Shown: one piece after another, positions 43,501 through 51,192 of the stretch
Layout: every line of letters begins with the position of its first letter
Numbering within the stretch: position 1 is the stretch's first letter
Origin: Roseomonas sp.
Lineage (GTDB): Bacteria > Pseudomonadota > Alphaproteobacteria > Acetobacterales > Acetobacteraceae
Direction: 5' to 3'
Assembly: GCA_020249925.1 (NCBI GenBank)
Contig: JADCER010000009.1
Span: 62,001 to 126,000 of the forward strand
DNA length: 64,000 nt
The notes under the pieces: generated by a model
Database searches by the model: none
Told to the model about the DNA's origin: nothing
What the model saw: the letters and a program-made list of their open reading frames with translations, nothing else
Translations under genes and position numbers: made by a program

Positions 43501-43698
43501 AATCTCAACGCTCTGCCCGGTAAGGGCCTGATTGGCGATGCTTTGCGCCTCACGCGCCAGCCAGGGCAGGCTGAGCGGGCCCTGTTCCAGCCGCCAGACA
43601 ATGCCGCCAAGCGCAAGCCCGGCCAGCAACGCCAGGGTCAGGCAGACCCTGGCGAGCAGTTTCAGCCCCCGCCCCGCTTGACCTGCGACCCGCCTCAC
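40513..43698 (-). CDS. YhdP/AsmA-like inner-membrane-anchored giant protein
   Basis: This 1061-aa protein has one N-terminal TM helix (about residues 15-35, ARVCLTLALLAGLALGGIVW) and a very long periplasmic region of beta-strand repeats, as in the YhdP/AsmA-like (DUF3971 and AsmA_2) family that forms bridge-like lipid conduits to the outer membrane. The C-terminal end has the typical LLQAMTLYGLVDALSGPGLNFTRATIPFSL and SLGLTAKGRIDR parts. The tracked ORF (1166 aa) runs 298 bases into glnE on the other strand. The GTG at 43698 follows GGGAAAGA and starts right before the TM helix, so it was chosen. That leaves just 17 bases between the two divergent starts. Confidence 0.85.
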   Translation of the reverse strand: MRRVAGQAGRGLKLLARVCLTLALLAGLALGGIVWRLEQGPLSLPWLAREAQSIANQALTGQSVEIASAEISWAGWREGHRSPIAVRFADIRLSDTENGLIAVLPQVDASLSAGSLLRGHIALRGLELRGLSLLANRDRAGALSLGLAPPKAEASATQAAEFDGLADIITAWLAPPNEETALSAIRRIALLDTSLALTDEASGRVARANLASLVLQRRAAGGLELTGQALLDLPEQRIPVTIAGNLDRGLWRGEASLSARGIRPAVLAKASAELAPLAALDAEAEITLIARFAGAPRPDLLMGRLRTGAGMLHLPNDRGDLPFASLLLDATMAEDVVRVERLAFAPQPSPRPGAAPPPSIRASGEARLRDGTWQTEAEVNLRGLDIADLAHYWPPSIAPKQREWLAENLTAGMLREGQWRLAARIGADGNGAEITALSGIARAEGATVHWLRPIPPFQNAVAEARFALDGIDIKIASGQQAESSIVTDGATVSISFATSPETARIEAKLRGPLAEAWSIVRHPRLKIFERRPPPINDPTGTLDSATLKLSFPLIKALDIEQIDIQAELEVRDLRIPRIAFDRDLERGVASVSLRNAGLTATGTGVLGDIEARIRQETDFRSGAGGDIVSREIISARADAKQLAALGLDGQPLLEGPVQIDLRNETRRNGQSRLAVRADLRAATLSLDPLAWSKPPGVAGSAEAMVLMQGGQVTLIESFRVETPDSLIRGRASELRQNIPQRIDLTSVSLGRSRFTGELRPPATRGGGQWVINLRGSVLDMAPALGAHMAPDKPAEDGAAARIEARFDRVLLPHGKEIAGLEAALRVNALGVTQQANISARLPERGSFALTITPEGQRRAFNLTSDNGGELLRAFDVLKTIQGGKLTVTGKYENTRPGATLSGDAVLEDFAVRDAPGLGKLLQAMTLYGLVDALSGPGLNFTRATIPFSLSPEALILQDARAFSSSLGLTAKGRIDRVRDSMDMEGTIVPAYIFNTLLGRIPIFGRLFSPEEGGGLFAVSYRMRGPLNDPQTSINPLAALTPGFLRGIFGIGQEPAGQAPRQ

Positions 43699-43715
43699 TC
43701 TTTCCCTAGGCTCCC

Positions 43716-46697
43716 ATGACCCTTGCCCCAGCAGCTTTCCCCCTGCCCCGCGGATTCGACAAGGCCGCCGCAGCCCTCGCCCAGGCGCATTTCGCCGATA
43801 AGGGGGATGCGGAACGGCGCTTTGCCGAAGGCGCTGAGGGCGCGGCGATATTGGAAGCGCTGGGCGGTCATAGCCCCTATTTAGCCGATTTGGCGGTGCG
43901 GGAGTCACCCACCCTGCTTTTGATGGCCGAACGAGGCCCGGATGAGGCTTTTGCCCGCGCCATAGACCCGCTGCTGCGCCTTGACCCCGCCACACCGCGC
44001 CCGGCCTTGGCAACGCTGCTCCGCCAGGCCAAGCGACAGGGCGCTTTGGTGGCGGGGCTTGCCGATATCCGCGGGCTTTGGGGGTTGGATCGCGTCACCG
44101 GCGCTTTATCCGAATTGGCGGAACTCAGCATAGATACCGCCTGCGCCCATTTGCTGCGCGATGCCGCGGCGCGGGGCGATTTGCGCCATACCGGTGGCAG
44201 CCGGACGGATGCGAAATCCATCGGGCGGCAATCGGGCCTGGTCATTCTGGGCATGGGCAAGCTAGGCGCGCGGGAACTGAATTACTCATCCGATGTTGAT
44301 TTGATGGTGCTTTACGATCCAGCCGCTGTGCAGGACCCGGATCGCGCCCAGGCGATTTATGTCCGCATCGCGCGCGACCTGGTGCGGCTGATGGAAGAAC
44401 GCACCGCCGATGGCTATGTGTTTCGCACCGATTTGCGCCTGCGGCCTGATCCAGCGGCGACGCCGCTCGCGGTCTCCATCCCCGCTGCCATCGCCTATTA
44501 TGAAAGCATGGGTCAGAATTGGGAACGCGCTGCCATGATCAAGGCGCGGCCTGTCGCGGCAGATCGTGCGGCGGGGGATGCATTCCTGCGCGAAATCCGG
44601 CCCTTTGTCTGGCGCCGTTATCTGGATTTCGCGGCGGTCGCGGATATCCATTCCATCAAGCGGCAAATCCACGCCCATAAGGGGGCGAAGGGCGCGCATG
44701 ATACGGTGCAATTGGCCGGGCATGATGTGAAGCTTGGCCGCGGCGGCATTCGCGAAATCGAATTCACCGTGCAGGTGCTGCAATTGATCTGGGGCGGGCG
44801 TGATCCCGCCTTGCGCGACCCGACCACGCTGGGCGGGCTTTCCGCCCTTGCTGGCGCGGGCAAGATCGAACGGCGCGCCGCTGCTGATCTGGCCGATGCC
44901 TATGGTTTCCTGCGCCGGCTTGAACACCGGCTGCAAATGGTGGCGGATCGGCAGACGCATCGCCTGCCAGAAGATGAGGAAGGGATTGCGCGCATCGCCT
45001 CCTTCCTCGGCTACGCGGATACGGCCGGTTTTGCCGAAGATTTCGCCTATCATTTGCGCCGTGTGGAACAGCATTACGGGCGCATGTTTGAAGCGGAACC
45101 GACGCTCGCCGCCGATACGGTGCAGGGTGATTTGGTTTTTACCGGTGTGGAGGATGATCCCGCCACCATCGCAACCCTGCGCGCCATGGGCTACGCCAAT
45201 CCGGGCAGCATCGCCGCCACGGTGCGCGGCTGGCATCACGGCCATGCGCGCGCCATTCGCAGCGAACGCGCGCGCGAATTGCTGACCGCGCTGATGCCAA
45301 GCCTGCTCGCGGCTTTCGGCAAGCAGCGTGATCCGGATGCGGCGCTGATGCGCCTGGATGCGCTATTTGGCCGGCTGACGACGGGCGTGCAGGTCTTGAG
45401 CCTGTTGCATCGCAACCCGCCCATGCTGGACCGTCTTGCCGGCATTCTGGGCGCCGCGCCGCAATTGGCCGATCATTTGGCGCATCACACCGCAGCGCTG
45501 GAAGGGCTGCTGGTGGGGGCGGGTGGCGGCATTGGCAGCGCGGCTTCCGCCTTGCCCGCACTGGTCAAGGAAGCGCGCTATTTCGAAGAAGCCATGGAGG
45601 CTTCACGACGCCTGGTACAAGAAGGCAAATTCGATATTGATGCCGCGACGCTTGAAGGCGCCATAGACCCCGATGCAGCGGGGGAGGCGCGCAGCGCACT
45701 CGCGGATGCCGCCATTGCAGCGCTGCTGCCGCACGTGACCGCGGAATTCGCCGCGCGGCATGGCGTGGTGAAGGGCGGGCAGCTTGCGGTGGTGGCGCTT
45801 GGCAAGCTTGGTGGGCGGGAAATGCTGCCCGGATCCGATCTTGATCTGATCCTGGTTTATGATCACGCCACCGAAGCTGAAGCCAGCGAAGCCAAGGCCA
45901 AGCGTGGCGCGCCACCGATCCGCCCCTTGCCGACGAGTCAATATTTCACGCGTCTGGCGCATCAAATGGTTGGCGCCATTACCGCGCCCGGCGCTGAAGG
46001 CAAGTTGTATGAGGTGGATATGCGCCTCAGGCCTTCGGGATCGAAGGGGCCGGTCGCGGTCTCGCTCGGGGCATTTCAGCGCTACCAGGCAGAAGATGCC
46101 TGGAGCTGGGAACGCATGGCGCTGACGCGCGCGCGCGTGGTAGCCGGGCCACCCGCACTATCAAGGCGCATTGCTGCGGCCATCCGCGCTGCCTTGTCCA
46201 ACCCCGAAAAGGCCAAGACCGCCATTGCCGATGCGCTGGCCATGCGCCAGCGCATGCTGCGCGAATTGCCCGCCGCTGGGCCATGGGATGTGAAGCTGAG
46301 CCCCGGCGGGTTGGTGGAGGTGGAATTCATCGCCCAGGCGCTGCAATTGCACCACGCGCCGCGTCACCCGGAAGCGCTGGCGACCACCACGCGCATCGCC
46401 ATCGCCAATCTGGCCAAGATCGGCGCGCTAGGCAGCGCTGAGGCCGAAGGGCTGATTGCCGCCGAACGGCTCTGGCGCGGTATCAGCGGCATTCTGCGCC
46501 TGACCCTTGGCCCCTGGCGGGAGGAAACCCTGCCAGAACCCGCTGCCTCTGCCGTGCTGCGCGTCGCGGGCCCGCTTTGCGCCACACCGCCCGTTGACCT
46601 TCCGGGCCTGCGCGCACAGATGGAAGCCAGCGCTGCCTTGGTGCGCAAGGTTTTCGAAGCCCGGCTTGGCCGGCTGGATCAGGGGAATCAATCATGA
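43716..46697 (+). CDS. glnE: Bifunctional glutamine synthetase adenylyltransferase/deadenylylase
   Basis: GlnE adds AMP to or removes it from glutamine synthetase according to PII and glutamine, tuning ammonia assimilation. The 993-aa product has two nucleotidyltransferase modules, each followed by a helical GlnE domain: module one with VILGMGKLGARELNYSSDVDLMVLYD (deadenylylase half) and module two with VALGKLGGREMLPGSDLDLILVYD (adenylyltransferase half). Both Asp-x-Asp pairs are intact. The length is standard. No clear ribosome binding site is seen before ATG 43716. It overlaps the Bcp gene by ATGA, an unusual pairing of nitrogen control and peroxide defence. Confidence 0.96.
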   Translation: MTLAPAAFPLPRGFDKAAAALAQAHFADKGDAERRFAEGAEGAAILEALGGHSPYLADLAVRESPTLLLMAERGPDEAFARAIDPLLRLDPATPRPALATLLRQAKRQGALVAGLADIRGLWGLDRVTGALSELAELSIDTACAHLLRDAAARGDLRHTGGSRTDAKSIGRQSGLVILGMGKLGARELNYSSDVDLMVLYDPAAVQDPDRAQAIYVRIARDLVRLMEERTADGYVFRTDLRLRPDPAATPLAVSIPAAIAYYESMGQNWERAAMIKARPVAADRAAGDAFLREIRPFVWRRYLDFAAVADIHSIKRQIHAHKGAKGAHDTVQLAGHDVKLGRGGIREIEFTVQVLQLIWGGRDPALRDPTTLGGLSALAGAGKIERRAAADLADAYGFLRRLEHRLQMVADRQTHRLPEDEEGIARIASFLGYADTAGFAEDFAYHLRRVEQHYGRMFEAEPTLAADTVQGDLVFTGVEDDPATIATLRAMGYANPGSIAATVRGWHHGHARAIRSERARELLTALMPSLLAAFGKQRDPDAALMRLDALFGRLTTGVQVLSLLHRNPPMLDRLAGILGAAPQLADHLAHHTAALEGLLVGAGGGIGSAASALPALVKEARYFEEAMEASRRLVQEGKFDIDAATLEGAIDPDAAGEARSALADAAIAALLPHVTAEFAARHGVVKGGQLAVVALGKLGGREMLPGSDLDLILVYDHATEAEASEAKAKRGAPPIRPLPTSQYFTRLAHQMVGAITAPGAEGKLYEVDMRLRPSGSKGPVAVSLGAFQRYQAEDAWSWERMALTRARVVAGPPALSRRIAAAIRAALSNPEKAKTAIADALAMRQRMLRELPAAGPWDVKLSPGGLVEVEFIAQALQLHHAPRHPEALATTTRIAIANLAKIGALGSAEAEGLIAAERLWRGISGILRLTLGPWREETLPEPAASAVLRVAGPLCATPPVDLPGLRAQMEASAALVRKVFEARLGRLDQGNQS

Positions 46698-47164
46698 GCG
46701 AATTGGCCGAAGGCAAAAAGGCTCCCGCCTTCAAAATGGCGGCGAGCGGCGGGCGGGAAGTCTCCTCAGCCAGCCTGAAGGGCAAGCCCTATTTGCTGTA
46801 TTTCTATCCCAAGGCGGATACGCCCGGCTGCACCAAGCAGGCTTGCGGCGTGCAGGAAGCGCTGCCCCAGCTTGGCAAGCTTGGCCTGACGGTGATTGGC
46901 GTTTCGCCCGATGCCATGCCGCCGATTGAAAAATTCGCCAAGAAATACGGGCTGGAATTTCCGCTGGCGTCAGACCCGGAACATAAGACGGCCGAGGCCT
47001 ATGGCGTGTGGGTAGAAAAATCCATGTATGGCAAGAAATACATGGGCATGGAGCGATCCAGTTTTCTGGTCGGCGCCGATGGCAAGATCGCGAAAATCTG
47101 GCGCAAGGTGAAGCCGGAAGCCCATGCGGCGGAAGTGCTGGCTGCAGCCAAGGCGCTTGGGTAA
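46694..47164 (+). CDS. bcp: Thioredoxin-dependent thiol peroxidase (Bcp/PrxQ)
   Basis: This is a cytosolic peroxiredoxin of 156 aa that reduces H2O2 and organic peroxides. The motif PKADTPGCTKQACG carries the peroxidatic C46 and the nearby resolving C51 of the PrxQ two-Cys type. The active-site Thr and Arg (RSSFLVGADG segment) are also present. The length is typical. Its start overlaps the glnE stop (ATGA), so it is translated with glnE. Confidence 0.95.
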   Translation: MSELAEGKKAPAFKMAASGGREVSSASLKGKPYLLYFYPKADTPGCTKQACGVQEALPQLGKLGLTVIGVSPDAMPPIEKFAKKYGLEFPLASDPEHKTAEAYGVWVEKSMYGKKYMGMERSSFLVGADGKIAKIWRKVKPEAHAAEVLAAAKALG

Positions 47165-47165
47165 T

Positions 47166-47185
47166 CTGCCGGGGTTTTACGGCAG
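47166..47185. terminator. Hairpin between convergent bcp and hisE
   Basis: CTGCCG and CGGCAG form a perfect 6-bp stem around GGGTTTTA, starting just after the bcp stop and covering the last codons of hisE. It could end transcripts from either strand, though the run of T inside the loop does not match a classic intrinsic terminator. Confidence 0.35.
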
Positions 47186-47764
47186 CTTGCTGGTGCCGGC
47201 AGCGCGGATAATGCCCTCAGGCCGCGCAGCCTTCTCAGCGATGCCGCTAATGCCCTGGCGGCGCGCCAATTCGGCCCAGACTTCCGCGGGCCGGATTCCG
47301 GCATCCACCCAAACCACCATCAGGTGATAGAGCACATCGGCTGATTCCAACACCGTGGCAGCGCGATTGCCGATGGTGGCTTCAATGACGCATTCCACCG
47401 CTTCTTCGCCGAATTTCTGCGCAACCTTGGCGGTGCCGCGCGCAATCAGCCGCGCGGAATGCGAAGACGCGATGTCACCCGCAAGGCGCCGCTGTTCCAC
47501 GGTTTGCCAAAGCTGATCAAGGATCGTGGCATCAGCGCCCGTCGGTGAAACGCTGAGCGGTTCCAGCACCCGCGCTTCCACCTTTCGAATGCGCTTGGGG
47601 AGTTTGGCGCCTTTCACCTTGAGCCCGCCGGGCAGCGGCAGCGCTGCCTTCTTCTTCCCGGCCTTCGCAGCCTTCAGCTTGGCGCTTGGCTTTTTCTTCA
47701 CCTTGCCGGCAGGCTTGATCTTATTCGCCGCCTTCACCTTGGCGGGCTTTGTGGCCTTGGCCAT
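47177..47764 (-). CDS. hisE: Phosphoribosyl-ATP diphosphatase with Lys-rich N-terminal extension
   Basis: HisE removes pyrophosphate from phosphoribosyl-ATP in the second step of histidine synthesis. The all-alpha MazG-like catalytic part covers residues about 80-180 (ILDQLWQTVEQRRL, VAQKFGEEAVECVIEA, ESADVLYHLMVVWVDAG). A normal HisE is about 110 aa; this one has 195. The first 65 or so residues are a basic, Ala/Lys/Pro-rich tail like histone H1, with 16 Lys among the first 40. The ATG overlaps the hisF stop by one base (TAATG). If translation began inside, near residue 70, a normal-sized HisE would result, but no good internal start codon is seen there. Confidence 0.9.
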   Translation of the reverse strand: MAKATKPAKVKAANKIKPAGKVKKKPSAKLKAAKAGKKKAALPLPGGLKVKGAKLPKRIRKVEARVLEPLSVSPTGADATILDQLWQTVEQRRLAGDIASSHSARLIARGTAKVAQKFGEEAVECVIEATIGNRAATVLESADVLYHLMVVWVDAGIRPAEVWAELARRQGISGIAEKAARPEGIIRAAGTSKLP

Positions 47765-48546
47765 TACGCGGCCTCCTGACGATTCGGGACGGGGCGGATC
47801 GGCAAACCCGCTGCGGCAAGCGCGGCCTTGGCTTCGGCAATCCGAAGTACCCCGTAATGGAAAACACTGGCGGCGAGCAGGCCCGTGGCACCAGCGCGCG
47901 CGCCTTCGACAAAATGGCTTAATTCACCGACACCGCCGGATGCCACAATCGGCAGCCGCGTGGCGGCACGCACGGCTGCGGTCAATTCAAGATCAAAGCC
48001 CTGCTTGGTGCCATCGCGGTCCATTGAGGTCAGCAGAATTTCTCCTGCGCCAAGAGCCTCGACCCGCTTCGCCCAGGCAATGGCATCCATGCCCGTGCCG
48101 CGCCGCCCGCCATGGGTAAAAACCTCCCAACCACCGCCCACGTCACGCCGCCGCGCATCAATCGCGACCACGATGGCTTGGCTGCCAAAAGCCTCAGCCG
48201 CACGGCGCACCAGATCAGGATCGGCAACCGCGGCCGAATTGATGGAAACCTTGTCAGCACCCGCCAGCAAAAGGCGACGCGCATCATCAACGCTGCGCAC
48301 GCCGCCACCAACGGTCAGCGGAATGAAGACCTCGGCCGCCGTGCGGGAGACCACATCCAGGATCGTATCGCGGTTTTCGGCGGACGCCGTGATGTCAAGG
48401 AAGGTGATCTCATCGGCGCCTTCGCGATCATAATTGCGCGCCTGTTCCACCGGGTCCCCGGCATCGCGCAACTCCACGAAGTTCACGCCCTTCACGACGC
48501 GACCATCTTTCACATCCAGGCAGGGAATGACACGAAGGGCGAGCAC
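47764..48546 (-). CDS. hisF: Imidazole glycerol phosphate synthase cyclase subunit
   Basis: HisF is the (beta/alpha)8 barrel that, with HisH, turns PRFAR and ammonia into IGP and AICAR. The 260-aa product has [20 protein letters not shown] (catalytic Asp), [53 protein letters not shown] and [13 protein letters not shown]. The tracked ORF has 45 extra residues; the GTG at 48546 after AAGAGGTCCC gives the proper N-terminus. hisE follows in the same operon. HisH and HisA are outside the window. Confidence 0.96.
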   Translation of the reverse strand: MLALRVIPCLDVKDGRVVKGVNFVELRDAGDPVEQARNYDREGADEITFLDITASAENRDTILDVVSRTAAEVFIPLTVGGGVRSVDDARRLLLAGADKVSINSAAVADPDLVRRAAEAFGSQAIVVAIDARRRDVGGGWEVFTHGGRRGTGMDAIAWAKRVEALGAGEILLTSMDRDGTKQGFDLELTAAVRAATRLPIVASGGVGELSHFVEGARAGATGLLAASVFHYGVLRIAEAKAALAAAGLPIRPVPNRQEAA

Positions 48547-48690
48547 GGGACCTCTTGTAAACTCACGGTTGCGATAGTTGTGGCCAGGGAAGGTGATTTC
48601 CTTGGAATCGCGATGCGCCGGAATGATCCCCCGGTCAAGCCCCGAAAGACAAGGCTTGCAGGGGGCCGCGGGCAGCGCCACATTTCACCC

Positions 48691-49281
48691 ATGGCCAGAA
48701 AGGGCAAAGCCGCCACCCGCAGGGCTGGCGATTATCTGACCGGGCATTTGCTGATTGCGATGCCCGGCATGGAAGACCCGCGCTTTGCGCAAAGCGTGGT
48801 GTGTTTGTGCAACCATTCCGCCGAAGGCGCCATGGGGCTGATGGTGAACCGCCCGATCGAGGGCCTGGGCTTCGACAAATTGCTGAAGCAGCTCGGCCTG
48901 AAGCCCGTGCCTTCGCAGCGGCAGATCCGCCTTGTCTCCGGCGGGCCGGTGGAAGCTGGGCGCGGCTTTGTGCTGCATACGGATGATTGGTCCGCCGAGG
49001 GAAGCCTGACCTTTGGCGAAGGCCTCGCCCTGACCGCGAGCGTTGATATCTTGAGCGCGATTGCAAGCGGCGGTGGGCCGCGCCAGGGCTTGCTCGCGCT
49101 TGGCTATGCCGGCTGGGCGCCCGGCCAATTGGAAGAGGAAATCCAGCGCAATTCCTGGCTGAGCGTGCCGGCCGATGAGGCGCTTTTGTTCCAGGAGGAT
49201 GCCAGCACCGCTTGGCAAGCGGCGCTGGCGAAGCTCAAGGTGCATCCGGCCTGGCTTTCTTCCGCGGCCGGGCATGCGTGA
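48691..49281 (+). CDS. YqgE/AlgH family protein (DUF179)
   Basis: This 196-aa protein of the YqgE/AlgH family has function that is still unclear. Family signatures: LTGHLLIAMPGMEDPRFAQSVVCLCNHSAEGAMGLMVNRP near the start, the LVSGGPVEAGRGFVLHT block, and LGYAGWAPGQLEEEIQRNSWL near the end. The tracked ORF begins at 48112, inside hisF on the other strand; ATG 48691 is the plausible start and matches family N-termini. A small cupin gene follows 13 bases downstream. Confidence 0.9.
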   Translation: MARKGKAATRRAGDYLTGHLLIAMPGMEDPRFAQSVVCLCNHSAEGAMGLMVNRPIEGLGFDKLLKQLGLKPVPSQRQIRLVSGGPVEAGRGFVLHTDDWSAEGSLTFGEGLALTASVDILSAIASGGGPRQGLLALGYAGWAPGQLEEEIQRNSWLSVPADEALLFQEDASTAWQAALAKLKVHPAWLSSAAGHA

Positions 49282-49294
49282 GGGTTCTTGATCC

Positions 49295-49636
49295 ATGCAC
49301 ATGTCAGCCATTCCCTTCGACACCACCGATTGGGCGCAGGTGCAACCGACACGCCATGCTGGCGTGACCGGCGAAGCGCTATGGCGCACGCGCCATGTTG
49401 GGCCGGCGGAAAACCCGATCCGCGTGCGCATGGTGGAATATTCACCCGGCTATGTCGCCGATCATTGGTGTCAGAAAGGCCATGTGCTGCTGGTGCTGGA
49501 AGGCGAATTGGAAACCACACTGGTTGATGGGCGCGTCTTCATGCTGAAGCCTGGCATGTCCTATCAGGTGGCGGATGGGGCAGAGCCGCATATGTCGCGC
49601 ACCACCATCGGCGCCAAGCTATTCATTGTGGATTGA
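49295..49636 (+). CDS. Small cupin protein (DHCW-motif type)
   Basis: This 113-aa single-domain cupin has both beta-barrel motifs: GYVADHWCQKGHVLLVLEGELETTL and FMLKPGMSYQVADGAEPHMSRT. The DHWC stretch at the first motif marks the DHCW cupin group, in which the metal site differs from the usual G-X5-HXH. Function is unknown. It follows the YqgE gene closely (13 bases) and is closed by a strong hairpin. Confidence 0.8.
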   Translation: MHMSAIPFDTTDWAQVQPTRHAGVTGEALWRTRHVGPAENPIRVRMVEYSPGYVADHWCQKGHVLLVLEGELETTLVDGRVFMLKPGMSYQVADGAEPHMSRTTIGAKLFIVD

Positions 49637-49642
49637 TGTGGT

Positions 49643-49672
49643 TTCAAGCCGCGTGAACCCACGCGGCTTGAA
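49643..49672. terminator. Bidirectional terminator hairpin, 13-bp perfect stem
   Basis: TTCAAGCCGCGTG and CACGCGGCTTGAA form a perfect 13-bp stem around AACC, between the ends of the convergent cupin and dihydropyrimidinase genes. This is the strongest hairpin seen in the window. The TT/AA ends give short flanking U tracts in both directions. Confidence 0.75.
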
Positions 49673-49683
49673 TACCAGGGGCG

Positions 49684-51171
49684 CTAAATCGCTGGCGGCG
49701 GCGCCGGATCAAACCCATCAGGCGTGATGCCGCGCGGCCTGATCATGGCGTAAGGCCCGCGCGGCAGGAAGCGGCCAGTGCCGGGTTCTGCCTGCACCTT
49801 GCCATCACGCATCACCACTTCGCCGCGACGGATGGTCATGACGGGCCAGCCGGTGACCTCCATCCCCTCATAAGGGGTGTAATCAATCGCGTGCTGCATC
49901 AGCGCATTGGTGATGGTGACTTTCTTCTTCGGATCCCAGAGCGCCAGATCGGCATCCGCACCGACAGCAATCGCGCCCTTACGCGGCGCGAGGCCCATCA
50001 GCCGCGCGGGGTTGGTGCTGGTCAGGCGAACGAATTCATCCAGGCTGATGCGGCCCTTGGAAACACCTTCGCTGAAAATGATCGGCAGGCGCGCGGTGAA
50101 GCCCGGAATGCCATTTGGGATATCGCGGAATACCGCATCCGAACCATTCTGGCGCTTGCCGCGATCACCTTCGAAGGAAAAGGCGCAGTGGTCGGATGAA
50201 ATCACATCCAAGGTGCCGCGCCGGATCATTTCCCACACGCGTTCATGTTCCGCGCGGCTGCGCGGTGCTGGGCTGCACATGAATTTCGCACCCTCAAAGC
50301 CCGGGCGATCCATATCGGCAGCGGTCAGGCTGATGTATTGCGGGCAGGTTTCACCCCATACCTTCACGCCACGCGCCTGGGCGCGCGCGATTTCCTCGGC
50401 GGCTTCTTCGCAGGAGACATGGAAGATTTGGATCGGCTGATCCACCAATTCCGCGAGCGCAATGGCGCGATGCGTCGCTTCACGTTCCACCACCGGCGGG
50501 CGCGCCCAGGCATGGTATTTCGGCGCTGTCATGCCATGCTTCAGCAATTCATGGGTGCGCCAATTGATCGCCTCATAATTCTCGCAATGCACCGTCACAA
50601 GACAGCCGAGCGTGCGCGCCTTGGTGAGAACACGGAGATACTGCGCATCATTCAAATGCAAAGGTTCGTAGGTGAGGAAGACCTTGAGGCTGCGCACCCC
50701 TTCCGCGACAAGCTTTGGTACTTCCTGATCCATCACGGTATCGGTCGGATCGCTGATGATCTGGTGGAAGGAATGGTCAATCATGCCGCGGGCGGCGCGG
50801 GCGCGGTAATCCGTATAGCGTTCCCAAACGCCATAGCCCTTCCATTGTGGAATGAAGCACACAACGGAAGTGGTACCACCGGCGAAGGCGGCGGTGGAGG
50901 CGGTGGCGAAGCTTTCCTCATTCACCGTGATCGGTGGTTCCGCGAGGCCGGTGCTCGCATAGCCGCCGCGTGAGGGTTCTTCGATATGGCAATGGCTATC
51001 CACGCCGCCGGGCAGCACCAGCGTGCCGGTAGCATCCACCACGCGTGCGCCATCGGAAAGCTTTTCGCCAAGCGCCACAATGCGCCCATCCTTTACGCCA
51101 ATATCGCAACGCGTGGTGCCGAAGCCGGTTGCAACCTCTCCGCCACGCACCACCAGATCGAATTCCGCCAT
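49684..51171 (-). CDS. Dihydropyrimidinase-like amidohydrolase
   Basis: This 495-aa cyclic amidohydrolase would open dihydropyrimidine, hydantoin or allantoin-type rings. Metal ligands: HxH in DSHCHIE, carboxylated Lys in SLKVFLTYE, His in VTVHCEN and IFHVSCEEA, Asp in SSDHCAFSFE. It keeps the His after the metal Asp, unlike the relative at 23619. It lies at the 3' end of a seven-gene directon headed by prpF. ATG 51171 has AGGGG at the right spacing; the ATG two codons earlier has none. Two members of this superfamily 25 kb apart point to versatile cyclic-amide breakdown. Confidence 0.9.
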   Translation of the reverse strand: MAEFDLVVRGGEVATGFGTTRCDIGVKDGRIVALGEKLSDGARVVDATGTLVLPGGVDSHCHIEEPSRGGYASTGLAEPPITVNEESFATASTAAFAGGTTSVVCFIPQWKGYGVWERYTDYRARAARGMIDHSFHQIISDPTDTVMDQEVPKLVAEGVRSLKVFLTYEPLHLNDAQYLRVLTKARTLGCLVTVHCENYEAINWRTHELLKHGMTAPKYHAWARPPVVEREATHRAIALAELVDQPIQIFHVSCEEAAEEIARAQARGVKVWGETCPQYISLTAADMDRPGFEGAKFMCSPAPRSRAEHERVWEMIRRGTLDVISSDHCAFSFEGDRGKRQNGSDAVFRDIPNGIPGFTARLPIIFSEGVSKGRISLDEFVRLTSTNPARLMGLAPRKGAIAVGADADLALWDPKKKVTITNALMQHAIDYTPYEGMEVTGWPVMTIRRGEVVMRDGKVQAEPGTGRFLPRGPYAMIRPRGITPDGFDPAPPPAI

Positions 51172-51192
51172 GGTCATCCCCTGTTGTTAAAA

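Noticed and set aside
43699-44013. N-terminal extension of the YhdP-like ORF
   Set aside because: It would overlap the conserved start of glnE, lacks any domain, and the GTG at 43698 has a good ribosome binding site just before the TM helix.
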